This document shows, one piece after another, positions 56,093-64,000 of a DNA stretch of 64,000 nt. The notes beneath the pieces were generated by a model. It searched no databases, was not told the DNA's origin, and worked only from the letters and a program-made list of their open reading frames with translations. Each line of letters begins with the position of its first letter. Positions within the stretch are counted from its first letter, which is position 1. A program made the translations under genes and the position numbers. This DNA comes from Candidatus Burkholderia humilis (GTDB taxonomy: Bacteria > Pseudomonadota > Gammaproteobacteria > Burkholderiales > Burkholderiaceae), in contig LFMX01000001.1 in NCBI GenBank assembly GCA_001184405.1, positions 62,001-126,000 of the forward strand. Reading direction: 5' to 3'.

Positions 56093-56848
56093 TCAAACCG
56101 CATCGGGCGTCTTGACCGATGCCTCTTGAGCGCGCCGCAAGCGTTCGCGGCTATTCGACAGATGCATGCGCATGGCCGCGCGCGCCGCCTCGGGATCGCG
56201 CCGCTCGATTGCATCGAAGATATCTTCGTGTTCGCGGTTCACGCGATCCAGATACCCCGCAGGATCGTGATGCGCAAGCGCCGCCGAATTGACGCGCGTG
56301 CACGGAATGATCGTGTTGCCGAGCTGGCTCAGAATGCTATGGAAATAACGGTTGCCGGTCGCCTTGGCAAGTTCGAGATGGAACGCGACATCGGCGGCCA
56401 CCGCGTTGTCCGTGCCTTCGGCAATATGCCGCTCGAATTCGTTGAGTGCATGGCGCATTTGCGCGAGGTTCTCATCGGTGCGACGCATGGCCGCAAGGCC
56501 GGCAGCTTCCGCTTCGAGGCTGATGCGCAATTCGAGAATCGCCATGACATCGCGAACGGTCAAATCTCCCGCTGCTTCGATCTGGAAGCGATCCTGATCG
56601 TGCGCTTCAAGCACAAAAGTGCCGATGCCATGCCGCGTCTGCACCAGGCGCGCCGCCTGCAAGCGAGAAATCGATTCGCGCACGACCGTTCTGCTCACGC
56701 CTAATTGCGCCATGATTTCCGACTCGGTCGGCAATTTATCGCCGGGCTGAAGCGCGCCGCTACGGATGCGCTCCGACAACTCGTCGACGACTTCTTCGGT
56801 CAGATTGCGAGAGCGGCGAAGCGCGCCGGACGCGAGGGCTGAGGACAT
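56093..56848 (-). CDS. FadR-subfamily GntR regulator
   Basis: This 251-residue transcription factor has an N-terminal winged helix (LTEEVVDELSERIRSGALQPGDKLPTESEIMAQLGVSRTVVRESISRLQAARLVQTRHGIGTFV) and an FCD ligand domain (RDVMAILELRISLEAEAAGLAA, AFHLELAKATGNRYFHSILSQL, REHEDIFDAIERRDPEAARAAMRMHLSNSRERL) with the usual metal-binding Asp/His pattern. Relatives respond to carboxylates such as lactate, gluconate or galactonate. No obvious target operon is adjacent, so the effector is unknown. Intact. Confidence 0.9.
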   Translation of the reverse strand: MSSALASGALRRSRNLTEEVVDELSERIRSGALQPGDKLPTESEIMAQLGVSRTVVRESISRLQAARLVQTRHGIGTFVLEAHDQDRFQIEAAGDLTVRDVMAILELRISLEAEAAGLAAMRRTDENLAQMRHALNEFERHIAEGTDNAVAADVAFHLELAKATGNRYFHSILSQLGNTIIPCTRVNSAALAHHDPAGYLDRVNREHEDIFDAIERRDPEAARAAMRMHLSNSRERLRRAQEASVKTPDAV

Positions 56849-57325
56849 GGGCTAGCAAGATTGGTTAAGTGCTTGATGAGGCATTATAGGGTGCGGCGTT
56901 ACTTGTACGATGACTACTTTCTTAATGGCTTGTCGCCAAGCGCTTGGCCAATTCGAAAAGTTAAGAAAAAACCTTTCAGGATCATGCGATTAGGGCCAAA
57001 CCAAAGCATTGATAAACCGTTTCTTGCAGCGTAAAGTTCAAGTACCGCATGAAGTGAAATGCATCAGCCAAGCGGCCTCGGTCCTTAGTCAGCTGCTTTA
57101 TCGTCTTAGGAAATCACTTCCAGTAAGCTCCTGAATCCTCGTTTGCACCGGTTGGATTTGCCACCTTTTCGCACTCGCGAGCTTTAGTAGCGGATAGCCG
57201 GTTGGCTCGTGTTTGGTGTGCGTAGTTTGCTTGACACGCATGCACACCGGCGCGCGAATGTCGGCCTTTATGAAGGCATGAAATCAAGGCAAGAAATTGA
57301 CGGGTAGCAGGTCAGGAGACGAGCA
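56849..57325. other. Intergenic, no gene recognised
   Basis: About 475 bases of reduced GC contain no convincing coding frame. TTGACA near 57231 could be part of a promoter for the gene at 57326, but no clear -10 box follows. Confidence 0.5.
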
Positions 57326-57756
57326 ATGATGCGTGAAGTAACCGGAGCTTTTTTCGGCTCCCGCAAGCTGGATGAAGCACTTGAAGATCTCAGAGCGGAA
57401 GGTATTACAGGGGATCGGGTTCGCGTGGCGAATATGAGCGGCTTCGCCGACTTCCACGCAAGCCTCGCACTTAGCACGAGTTCGCCAATGCAGTGGATCA
57501 CCGCGGAATACGCGGGACAAAGCGATCACCTGGCGATCGAAGAACTCGATGGCGGTGCACTCTCCTAGTGGACGAATCGGGCGACGACATTCTTCCGTCG
57601 TTCGGCCGCGACGGCGGTGACGGTGACGTGTCCAAGGCATGCGGCCTCACACACGTCGTAGTTAGTATCCGCGACGAAGCCGAGATGCGTGCCGTGTGCG
57701 ATATTTTTTCGCGCCTCGGCACGGACGACATCGACGCGGAAAGCGCCTCAGTCTAA
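57326..57756 (+). pseudogene. Conserved hypothetical, frameshifted
   Basis: ATG 57326 (AGGAG 12 bases upstream; a second ATG follows directly) opens REVTGAFFGSRKLDEALEDLRAEGITGDRVRVANMSGF, a pattern seen in small stress-type proteins with an alternating beta/alpha fold (YflT-like). After LAIEELDGGALS the frame ends, and DESGDDILPSFGRDGGDGDVSKACGLTHVVVSIRDEAEMRAVCDIFSRLGTDDIDAESASV follows in another frame to TAA 57756. I infer one gene of about 140 residues with a small indel near 57565. No function known. Confidence 0.5.
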
Positions 57757-57783
57757 AGCGCGACTCTTAAGCCCGCCGGTCGT

Positions 57784-58023
57784 TCATTGCGTCTCGACCG
57801 GCTTTGCTTTCTTTTTATGCTTGAAATGCGGCGCTTTGTGCGACCCGTTGGGTGTCGAAGTGTTATCGCCACCCATCGTCGGTCCTGCCGTCGCGGCGCC
57901 GTGCGCTTTGCCGCCGCCTAACCCGCCGTTGCCGTTCCCTCCCGCTTGCGCCATCACGCTTGCCGCACTCAGGCTCAACCCTGCCGTCAACGCGATCCAT
58001 GCTGCCCATTTGCTGATCTTCAT
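57784..58023 (-). CDS. Small exported Gly-rich protein
   Basis: This 79-residue protein has a clear signal peptide (MKISKWAAWIALTAGLSLSAASVMAQ) and a low-complexity mature part (GGNGNGGLGGGKAHGAATAG, then a His/Lys-rich FKHKKKAKP tail). It is likely periplasmic or surface-exposed. No domain known. It diverges from the UvrA paralogue and appears intact. Confidence 0.75.
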   Translation of the reverse strand: MKISKWAAWIALTAGLSLSAASVMAQAGGNGNGGLGGGKAHGAATAGPTMGGDNTSTPNGSHKAPHFKHKKKAKPVETQ

Positions 58024-58203
58024 CTTGTCCTCTTCGCTAGTGTGGATTGCCTATAAAGCACTGGTGAGACGTTCGCGTGACATCGATTGCGTTTTGCATA
58101 CAAGATGCGTCCAATATCTGTTCAAGCTTCAGGCGATCGATGTGATGGCACGCCACGTGCTCGCCGTCGCTTTCCATCGCGTTCGCCTACTCTCGCCTAG
58201 CCT

Positions 58204-60863
58204 ATGGATGCCCGTCACACACTGCCCATACGCGACAACGCCCCAAGCACGTCATCAGCAGGTTTCGTGCGCGTTCGCGGCGCACGCGAGCACAACCTGA
58301 AAAACGTCAATGTCGATGTGCCGCGCGACGCGCTCGTTGTCTTCACGGGCGTTTCGGGTTCGGGTAAATCGTCGCTCGCCTTTTGGTACTTTGTATGCAG
58401 AAGCCCAATGCCGCTACTTCGAGTCGGTGGCGCCCTATGCGCGGCGTCTGATCGAGCAAGTGGGCGTGCCCGAAGTCGATTCGATCGAGGGCCTGCCGCC
58501 CACCGTCGCGTTACAGCAGCAGCGCGGCGCGCCGAACGCGCGTTCATCGGTCGGCAGCGTGACGACGCTCTCCAGTCTCGTTCGTATGCTCTCTATTCGC
58601 GCACCGGAATTTATCCGGCGAAGCAGCCGATGCTTTATGCCGAGGACTTCTTGCCCAACACGGTTCAGGGCGCTTGCCCGGTTTGTCATGGGCTTGGACG
58701 CGTCTATGAAGTCACGGAAAAATCGATGGTGCCCGAACGACACTCACCATTCGCGAGCGCGTAATCGCCGCGTGGCCGCCGGCCTGGCATGGTCAAAATC
58801 TGCGCGACATCCTCGTGACACTCGGCTACGACGTCGATACACCCTGGCGCGATTTGCCTAAGAAAGATCGAGAATGGATTCTCTTTACCGAAGAACAGCC
58901 AACCGTGCCGGTTTATGCCGGCTTAAACGCGCGCGGCGCTTAAGCGCAATGCCGAGCCAAGTTATCAGGGCACCTTTACAGGCGCGCACCGCTATGTGTT
59001 GCATACGTTCGCACACACGCAAAGCGCGCTGATGAAAAAGCGCGTGTCGCGCTATATGATCGGCAGCGACTGTCGATCATGTCACGGCAAACGGCTTAAG
59101 AAAGAAGCGCTGTCAGTGACATTTGCGGGACTCGATATCGCTGAATTTTCTTGCTTGCCGCTTAAGCGGCTCGCTGAAATGCTTGCGCCCATTGCGCGTG
59201 GTGAATGGCCCGAACATCGCGATGAAAAAGATCACGCGGTGTTTTAGCTAAAGAAGCGAGGCGCGCGGCAACTGCCAAGCGTGTGGCAACGGGCGGGTCT
59301 GCGCATCAAACCGCGCCCGATGTGCGCCGCACACCCAATCTCTCCGATGAAAAACGCGCAGCCGCCGAGCGAATTTCCGCCGATTTGCTTGAACGTCTCG
59401 GTACGCTCATCGAACTTGGATTGGGCTATTTGTCGCTCGATCGCGCGACGCCCACGTTGTCATCGGGTGAATTGCAACGCTTGAGGCTGGCTACACAATT
59501 GGCTTCGCAACTCTTTGGCGTCGTGTATGTACTCGATGAACCTTTTGCGGGTTTGCATCCGGCCGATAGCGAAGCGCTCTTTGGCGCATTGCAGCGCCTA
59601 AAGGCCGCAGGCAATTCGCTCTTTGTCATCGAGCATGATATGCAAACGATGCGGCGCGCCGACTGGCTCGTCGATGTCGGCCCCGCCGCAGGCGAAGGCG
59701 GCGGTCATGTGCTGTATAGCGGACCGCCTGATGGGCTAAAGCACATCGAAGCATCCGAGACGCGCAAGCATTTATTTGAAGCGCTTAGCGCTTATGAACA
59801 TCAGCCGCGCACGCCGCGTGGATGGCTGCGTCTATCGGGCATCACACGCAATAATTTGCATGGAGTCGATGCCGCATTTCCGCTTGGATGCTTTACGACC
59901 GTGACAGGAATTTCCGGCTCGGGCAAGTCGAGCCTCGTGAGTCAGGCGTTACCGGAACTCGTCGCGGAACACTTAGGCCGCGTGCTCGACGAACCCGACG
60001 ATGATGAACCGGACCCGTTGCTCGCCAAGGTGGAATTGCCGGTGGGCGGACGTATCGTCGAAGGCATGGAAACGGTCAAGCGGCTCGTGCGCGTCGATCA
60101 GAAGCCGATCGGTCGCACGCCGCGCTCCAACCTTGCGACTTATACGGGTCTCTTCGATCACGTGCGCAAGCTCTTTGCCGATACACCCGCTGCGCGCAAA
60201 CGACGCTATGGCGCAGGCCGCTTTTCGTTCAATGTCGCGCAAGGACGTTGCCCCACATGCGAAGGCGAAGGCTTTGTGAGCGTCGAGCTTCTGTTCTTGC
60301 CAAACGTGTATACATCCTGTTCGACATGCCACGGCTCCCGCTATACCCGCAGACCTTGGAAATAACCTGGCAAGACAAAACCATTGCGGACGTGCTTGCG
60401 ATGAGTGTCGATACCGCATGCGAGCTCTTTGCCGACGAGCCCAATGTCATGCGTGCACTCTCCGTCTTGCGCGATATCGGTCTGGGCTACTTGCGTCTTG
60501 GGCAACCGGCGACCGAACTATCGGGCGGCGAAGGCACAACGCATCAAACTCGCGACGGAGCTGCAACGCGCGCATCGCGGCGACACGCTCTATATTCTCG
60601 ACGAACCGACCACCGGCCTGCATCCCGCTGACGTGGACCGTTTGATGAAGCAACTGCAAGGACTCGTCGATGCGGGCAATACCGTCGTTGTCGTCGAGCA
60701 CGACATGCGTGTGGCCTCGCGCAGCGACTGAGTAATGGATATCGGGCCGGGCGCGGGTGAGGACGGCGGCAAGATCGTGATGGCGGGCACGCCGGATGTC
60801 ATCGCGCAACATGATGCAAGCCGCACTGCGCGCTATCTGCGCGAAGCGATGGGAGCGCCGTGA
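58204..60863 (+). pseudogene. UvrA paralogue, heavily degraded
   Basis: UvrA-type ATPases detect DNA damage. Pieces in order are [37 protein letters not shown] (Walker A1), [65 protein letters not shown] (zinc finger), LGYLSLDRATPTLSSGELQRLRLATQL (signature), VVYVLDEPFAGLHP (Walker B1), [20 protein letters not shown] (Walker A2), CPTCEGEGFVSVELLF and LYILDEPTTGLHPADVDRL (Walker B2). At least seven lesions separate them, including a T insertion (about 58383), a CT gain (about 58592), several further shifts and a TGA (60729-60731) where Trp is expected. Inactive. The main uvrA must be elsewhere. Confidence 0.88.
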
Positions 60864-60864
60864 A

Positions 60865-61388
60865 TCAGACGAGCGTATGCCCTTCGAGATACACCGCATC
60901 GAATAGCGCTTCCAGCACGGGATGCACGCGACGCATTTCGTCTACGACACGCTTGGCCCAATCGAGATATTGACTGCTGTCTACGGTCCAATCCGCAGGC
61001 GGCATGGCGACGATATCGCGCAGATTGCAGATCTTGTCCGCCAGCTTGACGAGCTTGGCATGCGCGCTAAGGTGGCTAGCATGTTCGATTTGCAAACGTT
61101 TGCGCTCGCCTTTGGCAAGGTTTTGTCGTCCGTCACTTCTGCGACGATCTTCGCCACTTCGTGACCAAAGGTATGCATCAATTCTTCATGCGTCGTGTCG
61201 GTATCCTCCAGCGTGTCGTGAAGGATGACCGCAAGCAACACGCGTTCATCGCTGATATTGCCTTCGTTGGCCAAGACATGCGCAAGCGCAATCGGATGAT
61301 TGATATAAGGCGATGCCTGCGCGTCCTTGCGGCGCTGACGACGATGCTTGTCCGCAGCGAACGCGATGGCAAAGATGATCTGATTCAC
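60865..61388 (-). pseudogene. HD-domain (MESH1/RelA-type) hydrolase, frameshifted
   Basis: From GTG 61388 (AAAGGA upstream): IIFAIAFAADKHRRQRRKDAQASPYINHPIALAHVLANEGNISDERVLLAVILHDTLEDTDTTHEELMHTFGHEVAKIVAEVTDDKTLPKA. The H...HD...D metal motif (HDTLED) is that of SpoT-like ppGpp hydrolases. One G lost near 61112 shifts the frame; QIEHASHLSAHAKLVKLADKICNLRDIVAMPPADWTVDSSQYLDWAKRVVDEMR follows in the next frame to 60865. Expected length about 175 residues. The full-length SpoT remains intact, so this small hydrolase may be dispensable. Confidence 0.82.
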
Positions 61389-61472
61389 AAACAATTCCTT
61401 TGAGTGGCAGACCGCATTTTAGTGCGGCGGCAAAAAAATCACCATCACAAAGGGTCAAAGCTTAAAGCGCGC

Positions 61473-62196
61473 TTAGTAAAGGCCGAGCCATCTCCATACA
61501 TGAAAGCGCACCACGCCGAGTATTTCATGCGCGGCGCTATTTGAATCGATCCAGCCTTCCAGATGAGGCACGAGCCAGGATTTTGGATTTCGCACGAAAG
61601 CCACGACAGGCTGTGGATGAAGGCCGAATGCATCGAAGGCGAGCAACGCACGCCGCATATGTAGCGATGAGGTCACGAGCCACGAGCGCCGTGGTGTCGT
61701 ATTCACGCGACTTGAGGAGATCGTACGTATTGCGTGCATTCTCGTAAGTGTCGAGGCTCTGATTCTCCAGGATCAAGTCTGAACGCTTGACGCCCGCGTC
61801 CAGAAACAAACGTCCATATAAATCCGCTTCGCTCTCTTCGTGATGCTGCGGATTGCCACCACTCATGATGATCTGGCAGGCTCTACCCGTCTGCTCGCAA
61901 CGCTTATAAATCGCCGCGGCAATGTCGATGCGCGCGAGCGAATCGCCATAGGAAACGAGGCAGTTCGTACTATCGTATTCCGTGCCGCCGCCTAGCACGA
62001 TGATCGCCATGCGCGGCGCCAGATGCGGCCATTGCGTCGTGTCATAGCCGAATTGCGCAAGGCGAATCATGGGAGCGGCTAGCCAGCTGCCTAGCAGCCA
62101 GAACACTGCGCCTGCTAAGAGAAAGACCTCTACACGGCGCTTGCGCCAAAAGATGAACAGCGCGACAAATACCAGCAGCAAGCAGAAAAGGACCAA
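61473..62196 (-). pseudogene. YdcF-like DUF218 membrane protein, frameshifted
   Basis: Two hydrophobic helices (FCLLLVFVALFIFWRKRR and VFLLAGAVFWLLGSWLAAP) are followed by the DUF218 core: MAIIVLGGGTEYDS, DSLARIDIAAAIYKRC, IIMSGGNPQHHEESEADLYGRLFLDAGV and LILENQSLDTYENARNTYDLLKS. Near 61700 the frame shifts; VTSSLHMRRALLAFDAFGLHPQPVVAFV and HEILGVVRFHVWRWLGLY complete the protein in another frame. The natural start also seems lost: only TTG is available and sequence upstream is shifted. DUF218 proteins are linked to envelope biogenesis. Confidence 0.78.
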
Positions 62197-62257
62197 TTGC
62201 TTTTACCCGAATCAGAAAATGTTTCAAAAGCCTTGCGGCGTAGCATGGAAATTGCAC

Positions 62258-62622
62258 AGGGCGGTCTTAAGCACGCTTAGCAACGCGTTGCGCCGCAGCA
62301 GACAAGAGTCTGAATGAATTTTGCAGAGGAATGCGTGGGCGAGGTAGCACACCAAGCGCTTTACTCATCAAGACACCACCGTGCGTCATCGCACGGACGA
62401 AAGCGCCCCAGAATTCGTTAAATACGATCAAACAAACCTCGACGGTGCGTGCGAGGGCTGCAGCGAAATCGATCTCAGGCTCATGGAGAATTCATGAGCG
62501 ACTTCACCCGGCAAATCACCACCGCCTACTCGCGCCGCTGCGAGCACGGACTTCCGAGAACAACACTGCCGCCGTGTTTCGTGCGTTACACCGTTGGCCA
62601 GGTATAAGGGAAACCACAGAAA
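62258..62622. other. Intergenic before the acyl carrier protein
   Basis: About 365 bases without a clear gene. It must hold the promoter of the ACP gene; no strong -35/-10 pair is evident. Confidence 0.45.
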
Positions 62623-62871
62623 ATGAAGACCGAATTGCGCCGCATCCTTGCCGAGTCCGCACGACTCGACGTCTCTATCGACACCTTGTCCGACAGCGAT
62701 GACCTCTACGCTGCGGAACTCTCTTCGCTTGCGACCGTCCACGTGATGCTCGCCATCGAAGACGAGTTCGGCATCGAAATTCCGGACCATATGCTGACGC
62801 GTCGCCTCTTTTCGAGCGTCGATTCGCTCGCAGCCGCCGTCGAAGAACTTCGCTCGCAGGCGGACGCATGA
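62623..62871 (+). CDS. Acyl carrier protein
   Basis: This 82-residue four-helix carrier has the pattern DDLYAAELSSLATVHVMLAIEDEFGIEIPDHMLTRRLFSSVDSLAAAVEEL, which matches ACPs, with the phosphopantetheine serine in ELSSLATV where DSL is usual. It is not the fatty-acid AcpP (different motif and no fab genes nearby) but a specialised carrier. Its stop overlaps the acyl-CoA dehydrogenase start (ATGA), so the two enzymes act together, probably oxidising a carrier-bound acyl group. Intact. Confidence 0.9.
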   Translation: MKTELRRILAESARLDVSIDTLSDSDDLYAAELSSLATVHVMLAIEDEFGIEIPDHMLTRRLFSSVDSLAAAVEELRSQADA

Positions 62872-64000
62872 ACGCGCCTGTGCAAGAGCTCGAAGCAGCT
62901 CGAAGCATCGGCGAGACACAACATGCAGCACGCGACGAGCGCACCTTGCTCGAAGCAGCGCGCCGCGTGTCGGTGATCGCCGCCAAGCACGCGGATTCGG
63001 TGGATCGCGAAGCACGCTTCCCCGTCGAAGCTGTCAACGCAATGCGCGCCGAACGCCTATTTTCCGCGATGATTCCGCGTGAACATGGCGGCGACGGACT
63101 CGCGCTCACCGGCGTTGCGCGTCTGTGCGAGGTCCTCGCGCAAGGCTGTGCATCGTCGGCGATGATCTATGCGATGCATCAAAGCCAGGTGGTTTGCATC
63201 GTGAATCACGGTGCAAACGCATGGCAACGCGCGTTCCTTGCCCGCATGGTCAATGAGCAATTACTGCTTGCATCGGCGACGTCGGAAGAAAACATCCGCG
63301 GCAATATGCGCACGAGCGCATGCGTAGTCGATCTCGTCGATGGCGCCTTTAGCATCGAAAAGCTTGCGCCGACCATTTCGTATGGCGCGCATTCGGATTG
63401 CGTGCTCGTGACGGCGCGTCGTCATCCCGATGCGCCGCCGTCCGATCAAGTGTTGATCGTCGCACCGCGCGACACGTTGACGCTCGAGCAACGCGGCACG
63501 TAGAACACGCTCGGCATGCGCGGCACCTGTAGCGAAGGGTTCCGCCTCAATGCCAAGGGCATGGCCGAGCAGATTCTGCCCGACTCGTTCTCGAAGATCG
63601 CCGATGAAAGCATGCTGCCCGTATCGCATACGCTGTGGTCGTCGGTATGGTGCGGCATTGCAAGCGATGCGGTAAATCGCGCGCATCAGTTCTTCCGTAA
63701 TCAGGCGCGCGGCAAGCCGGGCGCTTTGCCGCCGTCGGCATCGCGCCTTGCGCAAACCGTTACGCTCGTCAAGATGATGCAGGCGCGCCTGCGCGAGCCG
63801 TACATGGACGCCTCCAGTTTGCCAAGCTTTCATTCCGTGACAGCAAGAAGAGGAAGGTTGCACCCGTACATTCGGACTTTTCACGCGAGACACTTTTGCT
63901 CGCTGTCCCTGATCCGCGAACATGCCGCGCAGGCCATTGACCTGCATCGTGCGGAACTTGACCAGCTGCTCACGCTGCCGATGCATCATCAAAACCGCCT
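62868..64000 (+). pseudogene. Acyl-CoA dehydrogenase-like, in-frame stop (runs off the window)
   Basis: From ATG 62868: RVSVIAAKHADSVDREARFPVEAVNAMRAERLFSAMIPREHGGDGLALTGVARLCEVLAQGCASSAMIYAMHQSQVVCI, the N-terminal helical domain, then LLASATSEENIRGNMRTSACVV (flavin region). A TAG (63501-63503) replaces the Trp expected in GTWNTLGMRGTCSEGF. The same frame continues NTLGMRGTCSEGFRLNAKGMAEQILPDSF and ASDAVNRAHQFFRNQARGKPG, with a probable further shift near 63820. It should oxidise an acyl group on the adjacent carrier protein, but is interrupted. Confidence 0.85.

Overview
The window is a GC-rich chromosomal segment of a Burkholderiaceae bacterium. The best fit is the Burkholderia/Paraburkholderia/Caballeronia group, judging from OpcP-type porins, the rpoZ-spoT and gmk-yicC neighbourhood, the rph-rdgB-hemW operon, PicR/NicR-type pyridine catabolism and the overall protein style. 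Its main feature is the contrast between core and accessory genes. Core genes (fbp, spoT, rpoZ, gmk, yicC, rph, rdgB, hemW, three tRNAs) are intact. Accessory genes are largely broken by frameshifts, in-frame stops, internal deletions and short tandem duplications. I infer an early to middle stage of genome erosion, as in host-restricted symbionts. Some single-base homopolymer lesions could be sequencing errors, but the nonsense codons, 5-17 bp duplications and deletion chimeras could not easily be.

Layout. 1-3 kb: the end of pepN, fbp, tRNA-Thr. 3-6 kb: a broken secreted chorismate mutase and a broken exonuclease/GIY-YIG gene. 6.4-9.6 kb: a candidate small RNA, an intact porin, a truncated greB, tRNA-Arg. 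9.6-18 kb: the intact core block spoT-rpoZ-gmk-yicC facing rph-rdgB-hemW-MFS, then tRNA-Ser. 18-22 kb: small secreted and acidic proteins, an IS110-type remnant inside a DUF455 gene, gamma-carbonic anhydrase, a frameshifted hslO, a lipoprotein. 22-32 kb: a broken esterase, MFS transporter, porin and GntR regulator, then a broken flavoprotein / ABC-transporter operon ending in an intact HEAT-repeat protein. 32-38 kb: remnants of a sugar-acid, peptide or purine-type catabolic region (FCD regulator, deacetylase, SDR, epimerase, ABC ATPase, BenE fragment, XdhC).

38-50 kb holds what reads as a picolinate (pyridine-2-carboxylate) degradation regulon. It has a MarR repressor (PicR-like), two MHS-type transporters, a porin, a decarboxylase (PicC-like), the 2,5-dihydroxypyridine lower pathway (dioxygenase, deformylase, amidohydrolase, maleate isomerase) and parts of a molybdenum hydroxylase (FAD subunit, 2Fe-2S subunit with a CoxG-like tail). 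Four copies of a TCAG-N4-CT(G/A)A palindrome sit in front of its transcription units and are predicted repressor operators. The pathway is dead: the ring-cleavage dioxygenase has a premature stop, the amidohydrolase and deformylase are frameshifted, and the hydroxylase large subunit is absent.

50-64 kb: SulP transporter plus beta-carbonic anhydrase (with a zinc ligand replaced), an intact alpha/beta hydrolase, a polysaccharide deacetylase and broken glycosyltransferase pair, a FadR-type regulator, a heavily damaged UvrA paralogue, a broken HD hydrolase and YdcF, and at the right edge an acyl carrier protein with an interrupted acyl-CoA dehydrogenase. This right-hand part is visibly richer in CTTAAG/CTTAGC words than the rest.
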